A DNA stretch of 64,000 nt from Pyrenula massariospora (Eukaryota; Ascomycota; Eurotiomycetes; Pyrenulales; Pyrenulaceae): the NCBI GenBank assembly GCA_021030905.1, contig JAGFMI010000023.1, forward strand, positions 1-64,000, given 5' to 3'. The notes under the pieces are model-generated. The model did no database searches. It was not told the DNA's origin and worked only from the letters and a program-made list of their open reading frames with translations. Of this stretch, positions 44,829-55,141 are shown piece by piece; positions within the stretch are counted from its first letter, which is position 1, and the number at the start of each line of letters is the position of its first letter. Made by a program: the position numbers and the translations under genes.

Positions 44829-45477
44829 CTATCGGTGAGGTTCGTCAACAGTCAGTCGATTGAAAGGCTCCATCTAAATAGTAATTGCTGAATCATATCG
44901 TCATTTCTCAGAAACAGTTAGGCTTTAGTTTTTCCTTTGTAGAAGCCACGTCCATGGCAGTACCGATTAAATGATGAATCTGTCAGTGATCAGGGCGAGA
45001 GACATCAAAAGTAGATCCTGGAGACAATGCTCTGACTACACTTAGAAACTTGAGGATCCGTAAGGGCTGAGAAAATGAGAAACGGTGCTTGAGGGGAGGA
45101 AAGTCGGGCAGATGCGGGGTGGGCAGGAGGTAGCTAAGGGAAAAGCTACAAAAGTTCGGCGCTAGGAATAATATGGCACAGCGAAAGCATTAAGGATTGG
45201 ATTAATAAGAAGGAAATTGGTATCGCCATGCGACATCAGGATATTGTAACGTTGGCTGTCCTGCATTTGTGCTCGGGCGGTAGGATGAAATGCTGATGCC
45301 TAGGCGTTCATCATTGACCATTGACCCGTCTCTGCTTCAACTTCTTGGCACACGGCCGTCAGGCAATTGCCCTGCCCCTGAACATGCCATCTTTCAAATG
45401 GTATAGTATGCGCTCCCTTAAGTCTCTGGCTGTTTTTCACTCGCTTGACTGTTTTCGTCAGTGAGGTCTTAGTCACG
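44829..45477. other. spacer between paralogues 3 and 4
   Basis: About 650 bp expected to hold the promoter of paralogue 3 and the 3' UTR of paralogue 4. No other feature recognised. Confidence 0.5.
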
Positions 45478-46308
45478 TTAATGGCTGGCGACGAGCGGTT
45501 CAGCAGCTTCTGGAGCCCCATCCTTATTCTCACCCCCTCCGTCATCAAAGTTCGCTTTCGCAGGCTCTCGTGGCAGCGGCCCATGTTGCTTTTCCCACAC
45601 CAACATGACTTCTCCGGTTTCTGGATGAATTCTGTATTCATCTAGATCAAGATCGGTACAAACTCCCATTGTCTCGACTTTTGAGTCCACTTCTCTCGCC
45701 TTCCTACGAAGTGCCCCGCTACCAATATGTTCCTCTGGGTGCGCTATAAGCAGCACACAGGTAGATCTTAGCGTAAAATGACCCAGATATATAGGAACGC
45801 TCGATCCTTGCAAGGCATGAAACTTTTCGTAGCCTTCGGTAATCTTTGCGATGAAGGAAGCGTCACAGGAGCCCTTGACTTTGCCATGCAGCGCATAATT
45901 GAGAATTTTCATAGACATTTTGTGAGAGTTTATCCGGAGAATGAGAGACCTAGAATCAGGTTGAGAGCATGCTGCCAAAATTTTTTGTTTTGATATAGGA
46001 TGGGATGGAAATTTGCAGGCTTCGCTATGATTGGCGTGTGAGAGATAATTCGGGCAGGCGGTGTCCATTCTCAATCCAACCCTGAGACCTCGAATGCAAT
46101 CGATCGAATAATGAGGCACAAATCCTTTTTGATCCATTTCGCCAGCGATTTCTCCAACCGTACCTCCGTCGTGGATGAGTTTAGCAATCAGCAAGGCAAC
46201 CGCAAAGTGACGATTAACAAGGCGTAGGCGATGGAGTTCATCGCAGGTCAGTAACGATAGAACTTTGAGCTGGAGCTCGCAGGGTAAAGATTCAAGCATT
46301 GATTTCAT
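45478..46308 (-). CDS. F-box/kinase-like fusion paralogue 4, 276 aa
   Basis: Single exon from ATG 46308. F-box start LPCELQLKVLSLLTCDEL and LRLVNRHFAVAL. Cys/His cluster CPNYLSHANHSEACKFP, with spacing C-x5-H-x2-H-x3-C. Kinase-like segment LQGSSVPIYLGHFTL and tail DEYRIHPETGEVMLVWEKQH-GPL. An extra ~25-residue acidic/Ala-rich C-terminus (DDGGGENKDGAPEAAEP) is unique to this copy. Function unknown. Confidence 0.8.
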   Translation of the reverse strand: MKSMLESLPCELQLKVLSLLTCDELHRLRLVNRHFAVALLIAKLIHDGGTVGEIAGEMDQKGFVPHYSIDCIRGLRVGLRMDTACPNYLSHANHSEACKFPSHPISKQKILAACSQPDSRSLILRINSHKMSMKILNYALHGKVKGSCDASFIAKITEGYEKFHALQGSSVPIYLGHFTLRSTCVLLIAHPEEHIGSGALRRKAREVDSKVETMGVCTDLDLDEYRIHPETGEVMLVWEKQHGPLPREPAKANFDDGGGENKDGAPEAAEPLVASH

Positions 46309-46758
46309 GGTGATAGATTTGGAATACTGTCGGCTGGAGGAAGAATGTGATGATAAGTGTGATCAGTCATAGGCGAAAAAATTGGTGATTGCAAAATGAG
46401 AGATATCCCGGGGTCAATAGGTAAAGAGTAGACGGTCGGTCAGTCTTTTGACCGCATCAGTGAATGATTGAACGGCAATACGCTCGATCTGATGACCATA
46501 TATTCCAGAGAGTCAACGCCATTGATCAGGCTTCTCCTTCGTCCAGCGGAACTATCAACACAGGAGCGAGATTGAGAGAGGAGCTACAAGATTGCGTCGA
46601 CGAAGCGAAAAGAAAAGTCGTTAGAAATCTCATCTCGTCAGTGTAGACACCGATCGACATGGTTTTAACAAATATAATTAATACTTTTTTATATAAGGCG
46701 GTATTTGAAGGATTTAGTAGGTAATCTCAGTATTAATTAACTCTTTAAAGAATTGTGT
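46309..46758. other. intergenic with short AT-rich tract
   Basis: Contains the promoter of paralogue 4. The right part, about 46.66-46.76 kb, is AT-rich and abuts the 3' end of the HET gene. No gene recognised. Confidence 0.5.
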
Positions 46759-49019
46759 TTATATAAGAACAAAGGATTTGTTGCAGGAATCTGCCTCTGG
46801 AAAGAGATTGTCTTTAAAATAGCAAATTCCAATGCGCCTATACACAGGAAGAGTTAAGCTTGTCGATATCGTGTCCCATGCCATAAAATTGTCTCCATCG
46901 TCTTTATTCACAGTAATGTGCTCTGCCCGAACACCCTGCGCTCGGGTAGACATGAGAACCAGCCCTAATTTCCTTAACTTGTCGTACCCAAATATCTTGT
47001 TGTAGAGTTCAAGCAGATGCACGACCGTTCCGTCCTCGGGAATGTCATCGTTGGCGTCGACAACGTAGCGTTGGGCAACCAGCCTGTCGTCAATGGCGTA
47101 ATTTTGATCACGAATAGAACCTGGTTTCTCGGTTGACCACGACTCTATTTTAAGAAAGTTTTCGACCGAGATTCCACCAACGCCGAGTGCATCAGCGATC
47201 GCCAACGGTACTATGGATGCAACCTCCATCGAGCATTTTGGATTGCGGTAGACGGCAGACACGTGGGCTAGATCCTTTCCAGCAGTCGAAAATACGCGAG
47301 CAGGCCAAACCCTTCCTCTCAGCTCTAGAGAACAAAATTGGAACTTTCCGAGCGGATTGGCTGGGTCTGGACTGACGTTGAGATGTAGCAGAGAAAAAGT
47401 GGGTGTGGGTGTAGAAAAATAGTCGATTTCAAACCTACACTCGCCAAACCGTGACGCCCACGAGAAGGAGGGGCATGTCCGGTCATCCGAAGGAGGTGCA
47501 AGCCGCCTCGGATTATGCGTGAACTCGTCCATTGCGCATATTTTGCAGGGAAATTCGGTGACACGTGAAAGATAATCCACGCTGTGCCAGCATAGGCCCT
47601 TCGTCAGATCATTCTCCCACAATCCGGCTACGTACCTCCCAAGGCCCGTGTTCCTTTGCTGGAATAATCGAGCGAGTCCCGCGATTCCTGGCAACAGATC
47701 CCACTTGTTCGTCATCATCTTCCACGTGTATGCCGCGATATGATTTGCCCATTCGTTAAGTGCATCGACTGTTGTATCAAAGCTGAATGGGACGTGAGAT
47801 GTTCTAAGGGGAGTCTGGCAGTGCAACTGGCATTGGCAATGCAGGAAACATCCCTCGCGCTCGTGGACTATCTCAAATGGGTTGAGATGTAAGATTTGAC
47901 GCGCAAGGAAGCGTTCCTGGTAGCACCACCCTCGATAGCGTATCTCATCCCAGCGTCCTCTTTCTCTACCAATGTCACCGTTGAAGTTTGACGAGAGAGT
48001 GACTCCGTCAGACGTGGGAATTTCGCGAGCGTAGACGGTGTTCCTACCAAGTTTTAGAGCATGATATGATGGAGGAGTCGGAAGGACGGTCCGTCTTTTC
48101 CCGTGACCATGGGCTGCAATTGTGAAAAAAGCATTCATATAGATATTATCCATACGTGAAATCTCCCGATTTTTCTCTTCGTCGTCATCTTGAATTATGC
48201 AGAGGCTATCGATCCACAGGTATCGAATATTGAGCCACCGGCAAAGCTCTATAGAGTCCTGGAAAGTTGGAGAGAGATCGGAAAGACGAATATTAGTTAG
48301 CCGTTGGCGAAGTGTCGCCTTCTCGGTTTTTGAGATTGCCCTGTTGATCCAGCAGTGGCTAAGCGCAGCATAAACGCCATTAGTACCAGTTGTCTCATAC
48401 AGTCTGATGTCTCGGGAGTCCTTTTCAACTATGGGAATCGAGTTGGCTACAGGGGTCCCTAGATCGAGAACGCGCGTTGGCAGCTCTGTGCTTGCATCTG
48501 GTATTCCTATCCACGTAAGAACAATTTGCCTCCACGCGGGTGCTAGCCCTTTTTCGAGATGGGACATCGGCTGAATAGAATTAGGTAGATTTGGGTAGCC
48601 TGCCATAGTGAGCCAGGGTAGCACGGACGAGATTCAAGAGCCGTACTAGTATTTGAGTACAGTTGGATTGTGCTGTGCGGTCCTGCCAACTCAAGTGTTC
48701 CGGACGCAGAGAATGGAGGTAACACATACTCCTCCTCGATCTTGTGTACTCCCTTCGTCCAGCCAACCCTATCTAATGCGTTCATGAGAAGTTTGCAGAA
48801 CATGCAACTTTCTGCTGCTTGTGAAATCTCACGGTAACGTCGAGGACCGACCTCACTGATTGCTTCAAACTGCAAGTTGCCGCACGTTCGACAAGGAGCG
48901 TTTAATGGGGATTGAATATCGTAGCGTCCATTCTCGGGTTGCTGTGCAATTACGTCCTCTGACCTGCTGTTCTGTGTAATTTGGCTTTCTTCTTCTTCTT
49001 CTGGTGTTTTACGGGCCAT
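46759..49019 (-). CDS. HET-domain (heterokaryon incompatibility) protein
   Basis: Two overlapping minus frames make one gene. The first (ATG 49019) carries an N-terminal CRTCGNLQFEA and SCMFCKLLMNA, the usual Cys pairs before a HET domain. The second carries the HET core: YAALSHCW, then LSPTFQDSIELCRWLNIRYL, WIDSLCIIQDDDEE and MDNIYMNAFFTIAAHG. A 47-nt GT-AG intron at 48600-48646 would join them in frame (exons 48647-49019 and 46759-48599, 737 aa). A frameshift is the alternative. HET domains trigger nonself-recognition cell death in ascomycetes (family knowledge). Part of the usual Cys/His segment between the two regions is not visible. AT-rich tracts flank the gene on both sides. Confidence 0.85.
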
Positions 49020-50065
49020 CGTAGAGGATTGGCTTGTATGCGGGCAGACACTCGATACAGACGCTCGACTCCCGTAAACAATCCGCCAAAAATCGTATAT
49101 ATATAAATTTAATAAGATTAATATTTTTATATAAATGATACATTTAATTTAGTTTATTCATTTTATTTATTCCAAAAAGATCTGGTGACATGGTTTATAA
49201 ATTTTTATATAAATAAAAGTAAACTCCGCCTTCCATCTCCAATAAGACCGAAATTATTGACCGCCTCTAGAAATGCATCGCAAAGAACCGCTCGTCACAG
49301 CGCAGACATCTAACGATAGATTTTCACCAAACCCTCCCTCTGTGACTCATGACCTTCCAACTAGGACGAGGTGCACTGTTCCATCTCCCATCCCCAATGT
49401 CACCAAGTCCACCAAAGCTCCTCTGGAATCACAAATGTCCTTCTTAAATACTCCTTCCCCGCCCTTGAACCTCCCAACACCCCTCTACTTTAAGGCCCCG
49501 TCTGAGGTCAAATCCATGACACCAACACCTCGAATCCTCCCCTCCTTTCCCATGGCAAACCCAATCCTCAACCCCCAACCCCCAATCCACCTTCCCAGCT
49601 GCCCACCGCCCAGCGAAAAACGCATCATCAACACCCTTCCCAGCGAACAAAAAACCACCACACCCCAGAGAGGCCGACACAGCGCCATCCCGTCTTGAGC
49701 ACAATCTCATCGAAACTCTTCACCATCAATATAGATATAAAATCCATCAACGTACCCCTCTCCTTGCCCCATACAAACCGCCGTCCCATCTTTAAATCCC
49801 AATCCCAATCCCAGCTTACTGCCAAACGACGACACAAGTCCCAAGGGCCTCTCACTGTGCCTTATACCTGTATCTGTCGAAACACCATGGCGTCCGAGTC
49901 AAACTCCCACAGAAAGTCGCTGATAAGTATACCTCCTATCCCTTGACACCCGACCTATATTCCCAAACCAAACCCCTTTTCCATAACCTCCTCTCCCTAC
50001 CTACCTATCCTGTTACCTTGGTAGGTGCCCAGGTACCTACCTAGCCAAGAGCCTCAGAAACAAAA

Positions 50066-50115
50066 CCCCCATCCCACCCCATCCCACCCCATCCTATCCC
50101 ATCCAATCCTATCCG
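50066..50115. repeat. imperfect CATCCCACC-type tandem repeat
   Basis: C-rich short tandem units (CCCATCCCAC and variants CCATCCTATC) over about 50 bp upstream of a 7-bp repeat. Low-complexity DNA without visible coding role. Confidence 0.7.
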
Positions 50116-50143
50116 TGCTGTATCGCACTATTTCGATAGCTGC

Positions 50144-50176
50144 AGGAGCCAGGAGCCAGGAGCCAGCAGCCAGGAG
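50144..50176. repeat. 7-bp tandem repeat AGGAGCC
   Basis: About 4.6 units of AGGAGCC, the fourth changed to AGCAGCC. Simple-sequence repeat. Confidence 0.8.
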
Positions 50177-50911
50177 AAACACCCACCCACCCCTGGCAGC
50201 CAGACCCCCAACCCCCACGTGTTTCGCCGCACGTGCCGCACGTGCTCTCCCAACTTCCGCACGCAGGGGCCCGGTCCACTACACTTTATGAACCTTTCGG
50301 GGTAGCCGCTGCAGAAAGCTCGGTCGTTTCCCTTACCAGCACCAGTACCAACGAAACACAAAACAAGGAGGTAGTTAGAAAAATAAAAACAAAAATCTTC
50401 CGCGGTCGCAGTATCCCTTACCCTTACTCGCACTTTTGTTTCATTGCAGGAAGGGGGGAAGGGGGTGGGGGCCGGAGAATCCCCGAACCGGACACTTTCT
50501 TGCGTGGTTTGGTTGCTTGCTTGCTTGGCAGGGGTGCCTTGCATCCGTTCGCGTTGCGTTGCGTTCGTGAGGAGATAAAAATGGCCATGCACCTTGCATG
50601 TTACCCACGTTCGGATGGCCGTGGCATGGCAACGTTACTTGCGGATGGAACCTTTTCGTTTCCGATTCGATACACAGACGTTCAGGAATGCAGGGGTATG
50701 AGCTATGTACAGTCTGATTCTCCAATGATGATCCAAACGGATGCCCCCCAAAAATACCCATGCAATGCTTCGCACTGATGCCAATGATTCAAGCCCACGC
50801 CCATGCTAAATCCAATGAAACCATCCCTTTTCATACATTGCACACCCAAAAAAAAAAAATACTGCGCTTTGTCAAAAACAAAATCATCTCAAGTCTTTTT
50901 CCGTGCGGCGC

Positions 50912-52767
50912 TCACAGCCCACAGATCCCGCTCCCAATCGCGAGACTCTTCTCCACCCAAATCTGCCCCACGCCACCTTGCACGGTGACAAAGAACGTCC
51001 CGTTATTCCCAATCGTCACCCCGCCACACCCAATAAGCTCATACACCTCATCGCCCTGCGACCAACCAGTCTGGTCGCTCCCCAATCCAATTGTGTATTT
51101 CGCCCCGTTCCCCCCTTGGTTAGTAACCACCGTGAGACTTTGAGACCCATCGTACCCCTTCCTCAGGACCATCGAGTTGTTATCCGCATAGAGCACATTA
51201 TTCGCGTAGACACCCCACTGCCCGCCGCTGACACCCGTCATAAAGTTCCGGATCTGGTTCACCTGGGAGATGAAGGCATGAAACACACCCGTGCCGGCGT
51301 AGGCGCCGGACTGGAGCCAGATCGCCTCGCGGTTGGACGGGTCGTTGCCGGAGGCCAGGGCCCACTCTTGGCCTTCGTAGATGATGGGCGGCCCGTCGGA
51401 CATCAAGGTGGTTAAGATCGCGTTGCGGATGAGGCTCTGGTCGCTTGTCATGCTGGGAAACCTTGGCTGGTCGTGGTTCTCCAGGAAGGGCGCCATAAGG
51501 GTGGAGTCTTTGCACTGACTCTTCACCTGCTCGATCATCGCTTTCAGGCGAGGCATGTTTCCTGATGTCGAAGAAAAGGCAGCGACGAGGGGATAGTATA
51601 GGGGGTAGTTGATGATGCCGTCAAGGTAGTTTGAGTAAGGGCAGACATAGTCCGGGTCGCCATCAGCGACTTCGCCAAGAGAGTAGACACCTGCTGCTGA
51701 ATTGAAACCTGGGAAGAAGGATTGTTGAGTGCATTTCATTGAATCGATGCGGAGACCGTCGACTAGGCTGAGGGTTAGTAAGGCAACAAGTCATGCAAGG
51801 TAGAGGTTAAACAAAGCAAAAAAAAATCAAGCAATCAAGCCGATGGAAAGATAACAAGAGGAGAGAAGGGAGTCTCATGGTAGAAGTAGTAGCAGATAGC
51901 AACAGAAATAATGTGAATAATAAGAAGGGGGAGCATACTGCCATAAGTAGACACTAGGGAACTTATCCAAGTATTGTACATTGCGATGACTTGAGGGTTG
52001 GTGGTGTTGACATCCGGCAGCTCTACAGCACTATTACCAAGCCAGCAGAGCTCAATGTCCTTTTGGTTTTTGGAATCGTAGTCTGCCTACACGGCACCAC
52101 TGAGGTTAACAATACGCCTGAAGGAACCACGATGAGTCAGAAAAGAGTAGGTGTCTCTTACCTGAGTAACTTGGCAGAAACTGTGGAAAAACTTTTGATT
52201 GTTGAATGGCTGGTATTTCGTATAATCGACAGTGGAGGAAGTGCCTGTCCATCCAAAATGATTGACTACAACATCGACCATCAGGTACATCCCCCGGGAA
52301 TGGAGAGCCGATGACAACGCCTTCAGGTCACTGGCTGTTCCAAATTTGGAATTAAGGGCATTGATATTCTGCTGCCAATAGCCGTGATAGGAGGCTGGGT
52401 TGTTGATGTTCAACGTTATAGGCGAGATCCAGACCTGAAGACAGTTAGTCACCTTAGACCCTGAGAGGATCTTTTCCGGAAACGGACTGCTGTGAATCCC
52501 ATTGCCTGAATGTAGTCAAGCTGTTTGGTGATGCCTTGCCAAGACCCTATTCGAGATTGAGCATGCCGCCTGCAGGATCGATAAGAATAACAAACCACCA
52601 CAGTACTGCAAGCTACCCGTATTACACGGGGCGGTCGTCGAACCATCGGTGCGAGCAAATCGGTCAGTCAGCACCTGATAGATGATTCGGTCTCGCCATT
52701 GCGAAGGAGTGGCAGCGAGCACACTGACGACCAGCGTCCCGAAAGCCAGTAAAAAGGAGAGCAGCAT
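50912..52767 (-). CDS. secreted alpha-amylase, GH13 (TAKA type)
   Basis: Five exons on minus: 52596-52767, 52488-52546, 52162-52434, 51939-52086 and 50912-51762, giving 500 aa. Introns are 49, 53, 75 and 176 nt; the second begins GTCCGT, an atypical donor. Signal peptide [19 protein letters not shown]. Region I is VDVVVNHFG, preceded by YHGYWQQN. Nucleophile Asp224 in GLRID, acid/base Glu248 in GEVADGD, and Asp315 in ENHDQPRF; the spacings (24 and 67 residues) equal those of TAKA-amylase. The residue after RIDSMK is Cys228, where TAKA-amylase has the His of KH. There is no starch-binding domain. It hydrolyses alpha-1,4-glucans outside the cell. Confidence 0.95.
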
Positions 52768-55141
52768 ATTGTGAGCTTATGTAATGAAAGTGATAATGTC
52801 ACAATTAGGATAGGAAATATGGTCAAAGGAACGGGCACACATCAACGAAGTAGGTTGCTGAAGCAGAACATTTGCCAAACATATCACAGCCACCGCATAA
52901 GGAATCGACAATATAAACAATAGAGAAACGGGCGAGGTACGGCAGAAGCAGGATGCGACAACAACCATCTCCGCTCTACGGGACACGTCTTTCATGCGCC
53001 CCAACTCCCTTTACACACATATCGAATGAACACAGCCGCGAAGATCTACGCCAGTTCCACAAATCAAGGCAAGACAGGAGGAACCGTAAGTGCCGGTGAA
53101 GAGGTCGTGAGTGGGAAATCCTACTCCGCTTGGCGGTCAGCTGGCTGAAAGTGGCAGCGCCGTTGCATCGTCATTCCCGCAAACAACCACTAGAGTACGA
53201 CAATGAGCGCCCGAGGCGGTGGTGAAGGTGTCCAGGTGATCTGACCCAAGTAACCAAACAACGGGCAATGACGGCCACTGAGCGGGCAAGCGGATGGGCC
53301 GCCGTGAAGCTTAAAAGGCCTGTTCACACTGATCTGGCCGGCCTGCCTATGTCAGGATGGATCCTTTGTCTGAGCGAGGGAGGTTGTTCAAGGTAAGGTT
53401 CGGTTAGGCTCAGTCAGAGGATACCACCGCTGGACAGAAGCCGAGGCCAATAGCAACTGGGACGGTCGGTTCCTCTACCCTACCGGAAGCGTCGTCTCGT
53501 CCATGGAGAAAGAAGAGGCTAACGTGGCTTGCATAAGAAAGGTCCATTGACCCCACGATATGGGATTTTCCCCACACCGTTCTAAAAGTCCGATTGCTGG
53601 ATTCCGGGGCTGAAACGGCCAGGATTGACCAGATCTTAGCTCCGGTGGCTACCTGTGGGTTTGCGAACGAGTCTCGTGCAGCGGCTGAAATGACAGACGC
53701 CATCGCGAACACCAAGAGGCGGCATGATGTGCATCACTTCACCGTCGTCATAGTCCCAATGCAGCGCGGAGCCGACATGTGACGCGCAAAGAGCAAAATT
53801 CGGAGGGGAAACGTGGACGGTTTAGTAATGGGAAGAGACCTGTCTGTTGGTCGGGGATGTGCAGGTGGGAAGAGGTTCGGTCGGTCTGGGAAACTTGGCC
53901 ACGTGCCTTGCAGAGCAACCCCTTGGAGTTCAAGGTTTCCTCCTGCGATGTCGGATGGACATGGAAATGGAAATGGGAATAAGGATGGGGATGGGGATGG
54001 GGATGGGAATGTGTGGGAGAGGGACGAGCAATTGGAGGAGTTGGAGACGGAGTGGGAGGCACAACCTCGGGGGTAAAGTTGCCGCCGTTGTTTGGGGGGC
54101 TGCATCCCCTTTTCGGCCAACGCGGCCGTGGGAAATAGAAATTCTAGAAGGTCACGAGCATGTGATCCTTGGCCGCCAGGTGCGAACCCTGCCCAATATC
54201 ACAATTCACCCAGCCGCTTGACATCAGAATCCTGCCAACGCCATGACGACCGTCCTGGCTTTCGCTCTTGTCGACTGCGATGGAATGCGGTAGCTGGATA
54301 GGTGGTTCTGGGTGCATTCTTCACAGGATGGTACTTACGGCCGGAAGGCTGTCTCGTACCAGTACCACGGCGTGGGATGGAGGCCTAGAAGCGCTATGGT
54401 GGTGTCTGACATGCGTGGGATCTACTGTGCATACATGGAAATATTGAAATATCGTAGCATCGCAGGAGCAGTTGGGAGGGAAGGCGCAGATACACGAATA
54501 TGGAAGACGCAGCTCGCCCGTTCCTTCCACCGGAGGGCTTTCCATAAGGTTCCGAAACTGCCAGAACAAGAACATACCTACGGGCAGCTCTTTCCCCCGG
54601 TACGTCATGTCGCGCTCTGAACTGCATCGAGGGCGTTCCGCCAGTTGCGCCTCCAACCGGACAGTCGTTGGATAGCATGTGAAGAGACGAACCCCCTATC
54701 TTGCGGAGCTTCGCCGTGCTTCCCAGGATATACCGAAAGAAGTAGAACCCTAAATCTGCATCAGAGTGGTACTGGAACAATGTCCCGAAATGAGTATTGT
54801 CTATCGACCATCTATGGTTCCCCTATGCTTGACCACTTATCATTAAAGAGCCGCTCGCCCTCTCGTCACTGGCAATCTATGTTCAACAGAACAAGACTCG
54901 GCATCATCATAACAAAGAAAGGCTTCTCGAGAGAGACTCGGGGTATCATAGAAAGGCAAACCAGTCCGCGGCGCATCATGCAACATATAAACCACCTCGA
55001 TACAGCGCCCCTGATGCTTAGACATGCACCCAGAGCAGCAAGCCATCGAAACCCTCCTGAAACGCGGACACTATCCGGGCCTCGAAAGCAATTAACTTCA
55101 GCAAAAATAGACATCAAAAATTCGCAGGATATCGTCAATCC
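52768..55141. other. 2.4-kb intergenic region, no gene recognised
   Basis: Contains the amylase promoter at its left. Frames near 53.4-54.8 kb on both strands overlap heavily, lack introns or motifs and appear to be chance. A GGGGAT-type repeat lies at about 53982-54010. No tRNA was recognised. Confidence 0.5.
53982..54010. repeat. GGGGAT simple repeat
   Basis: About four to five tandem GGGGAT units. No function visible. Confidence 0.75.

Larger units (their letters stand above)
49020..50911. other. intergenic with AT tract and simple repeats
   Basis: Begins with the HET promoter and an AT-rich tract (about 49.09-49.22 kb). A Pro/Thr/Ser-rich 141-codon frame from ATG 49273 has low-complexity composition and no motif; I do not call it. 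Two simple repeats follow near 50.07-50.18 kb, listed separately. GTACCTACCT-type motifs cluster near 50.02-50.04 kb. Confidence 0.5.

Noticed and set aside
49273-49946. Pro/Ser-rich plus frames upstream of the amylase
   Set aside because: Low-complexity C-rich DNA gives open frames by composition; no conserved segment or splice structure supports a gene.
53410-54780. Cluster of overlapping frames on both strands
   Set aside because: None has motifs or consistent splice sites; strong overlap on both strands suggests chance in stop-poor DNA.
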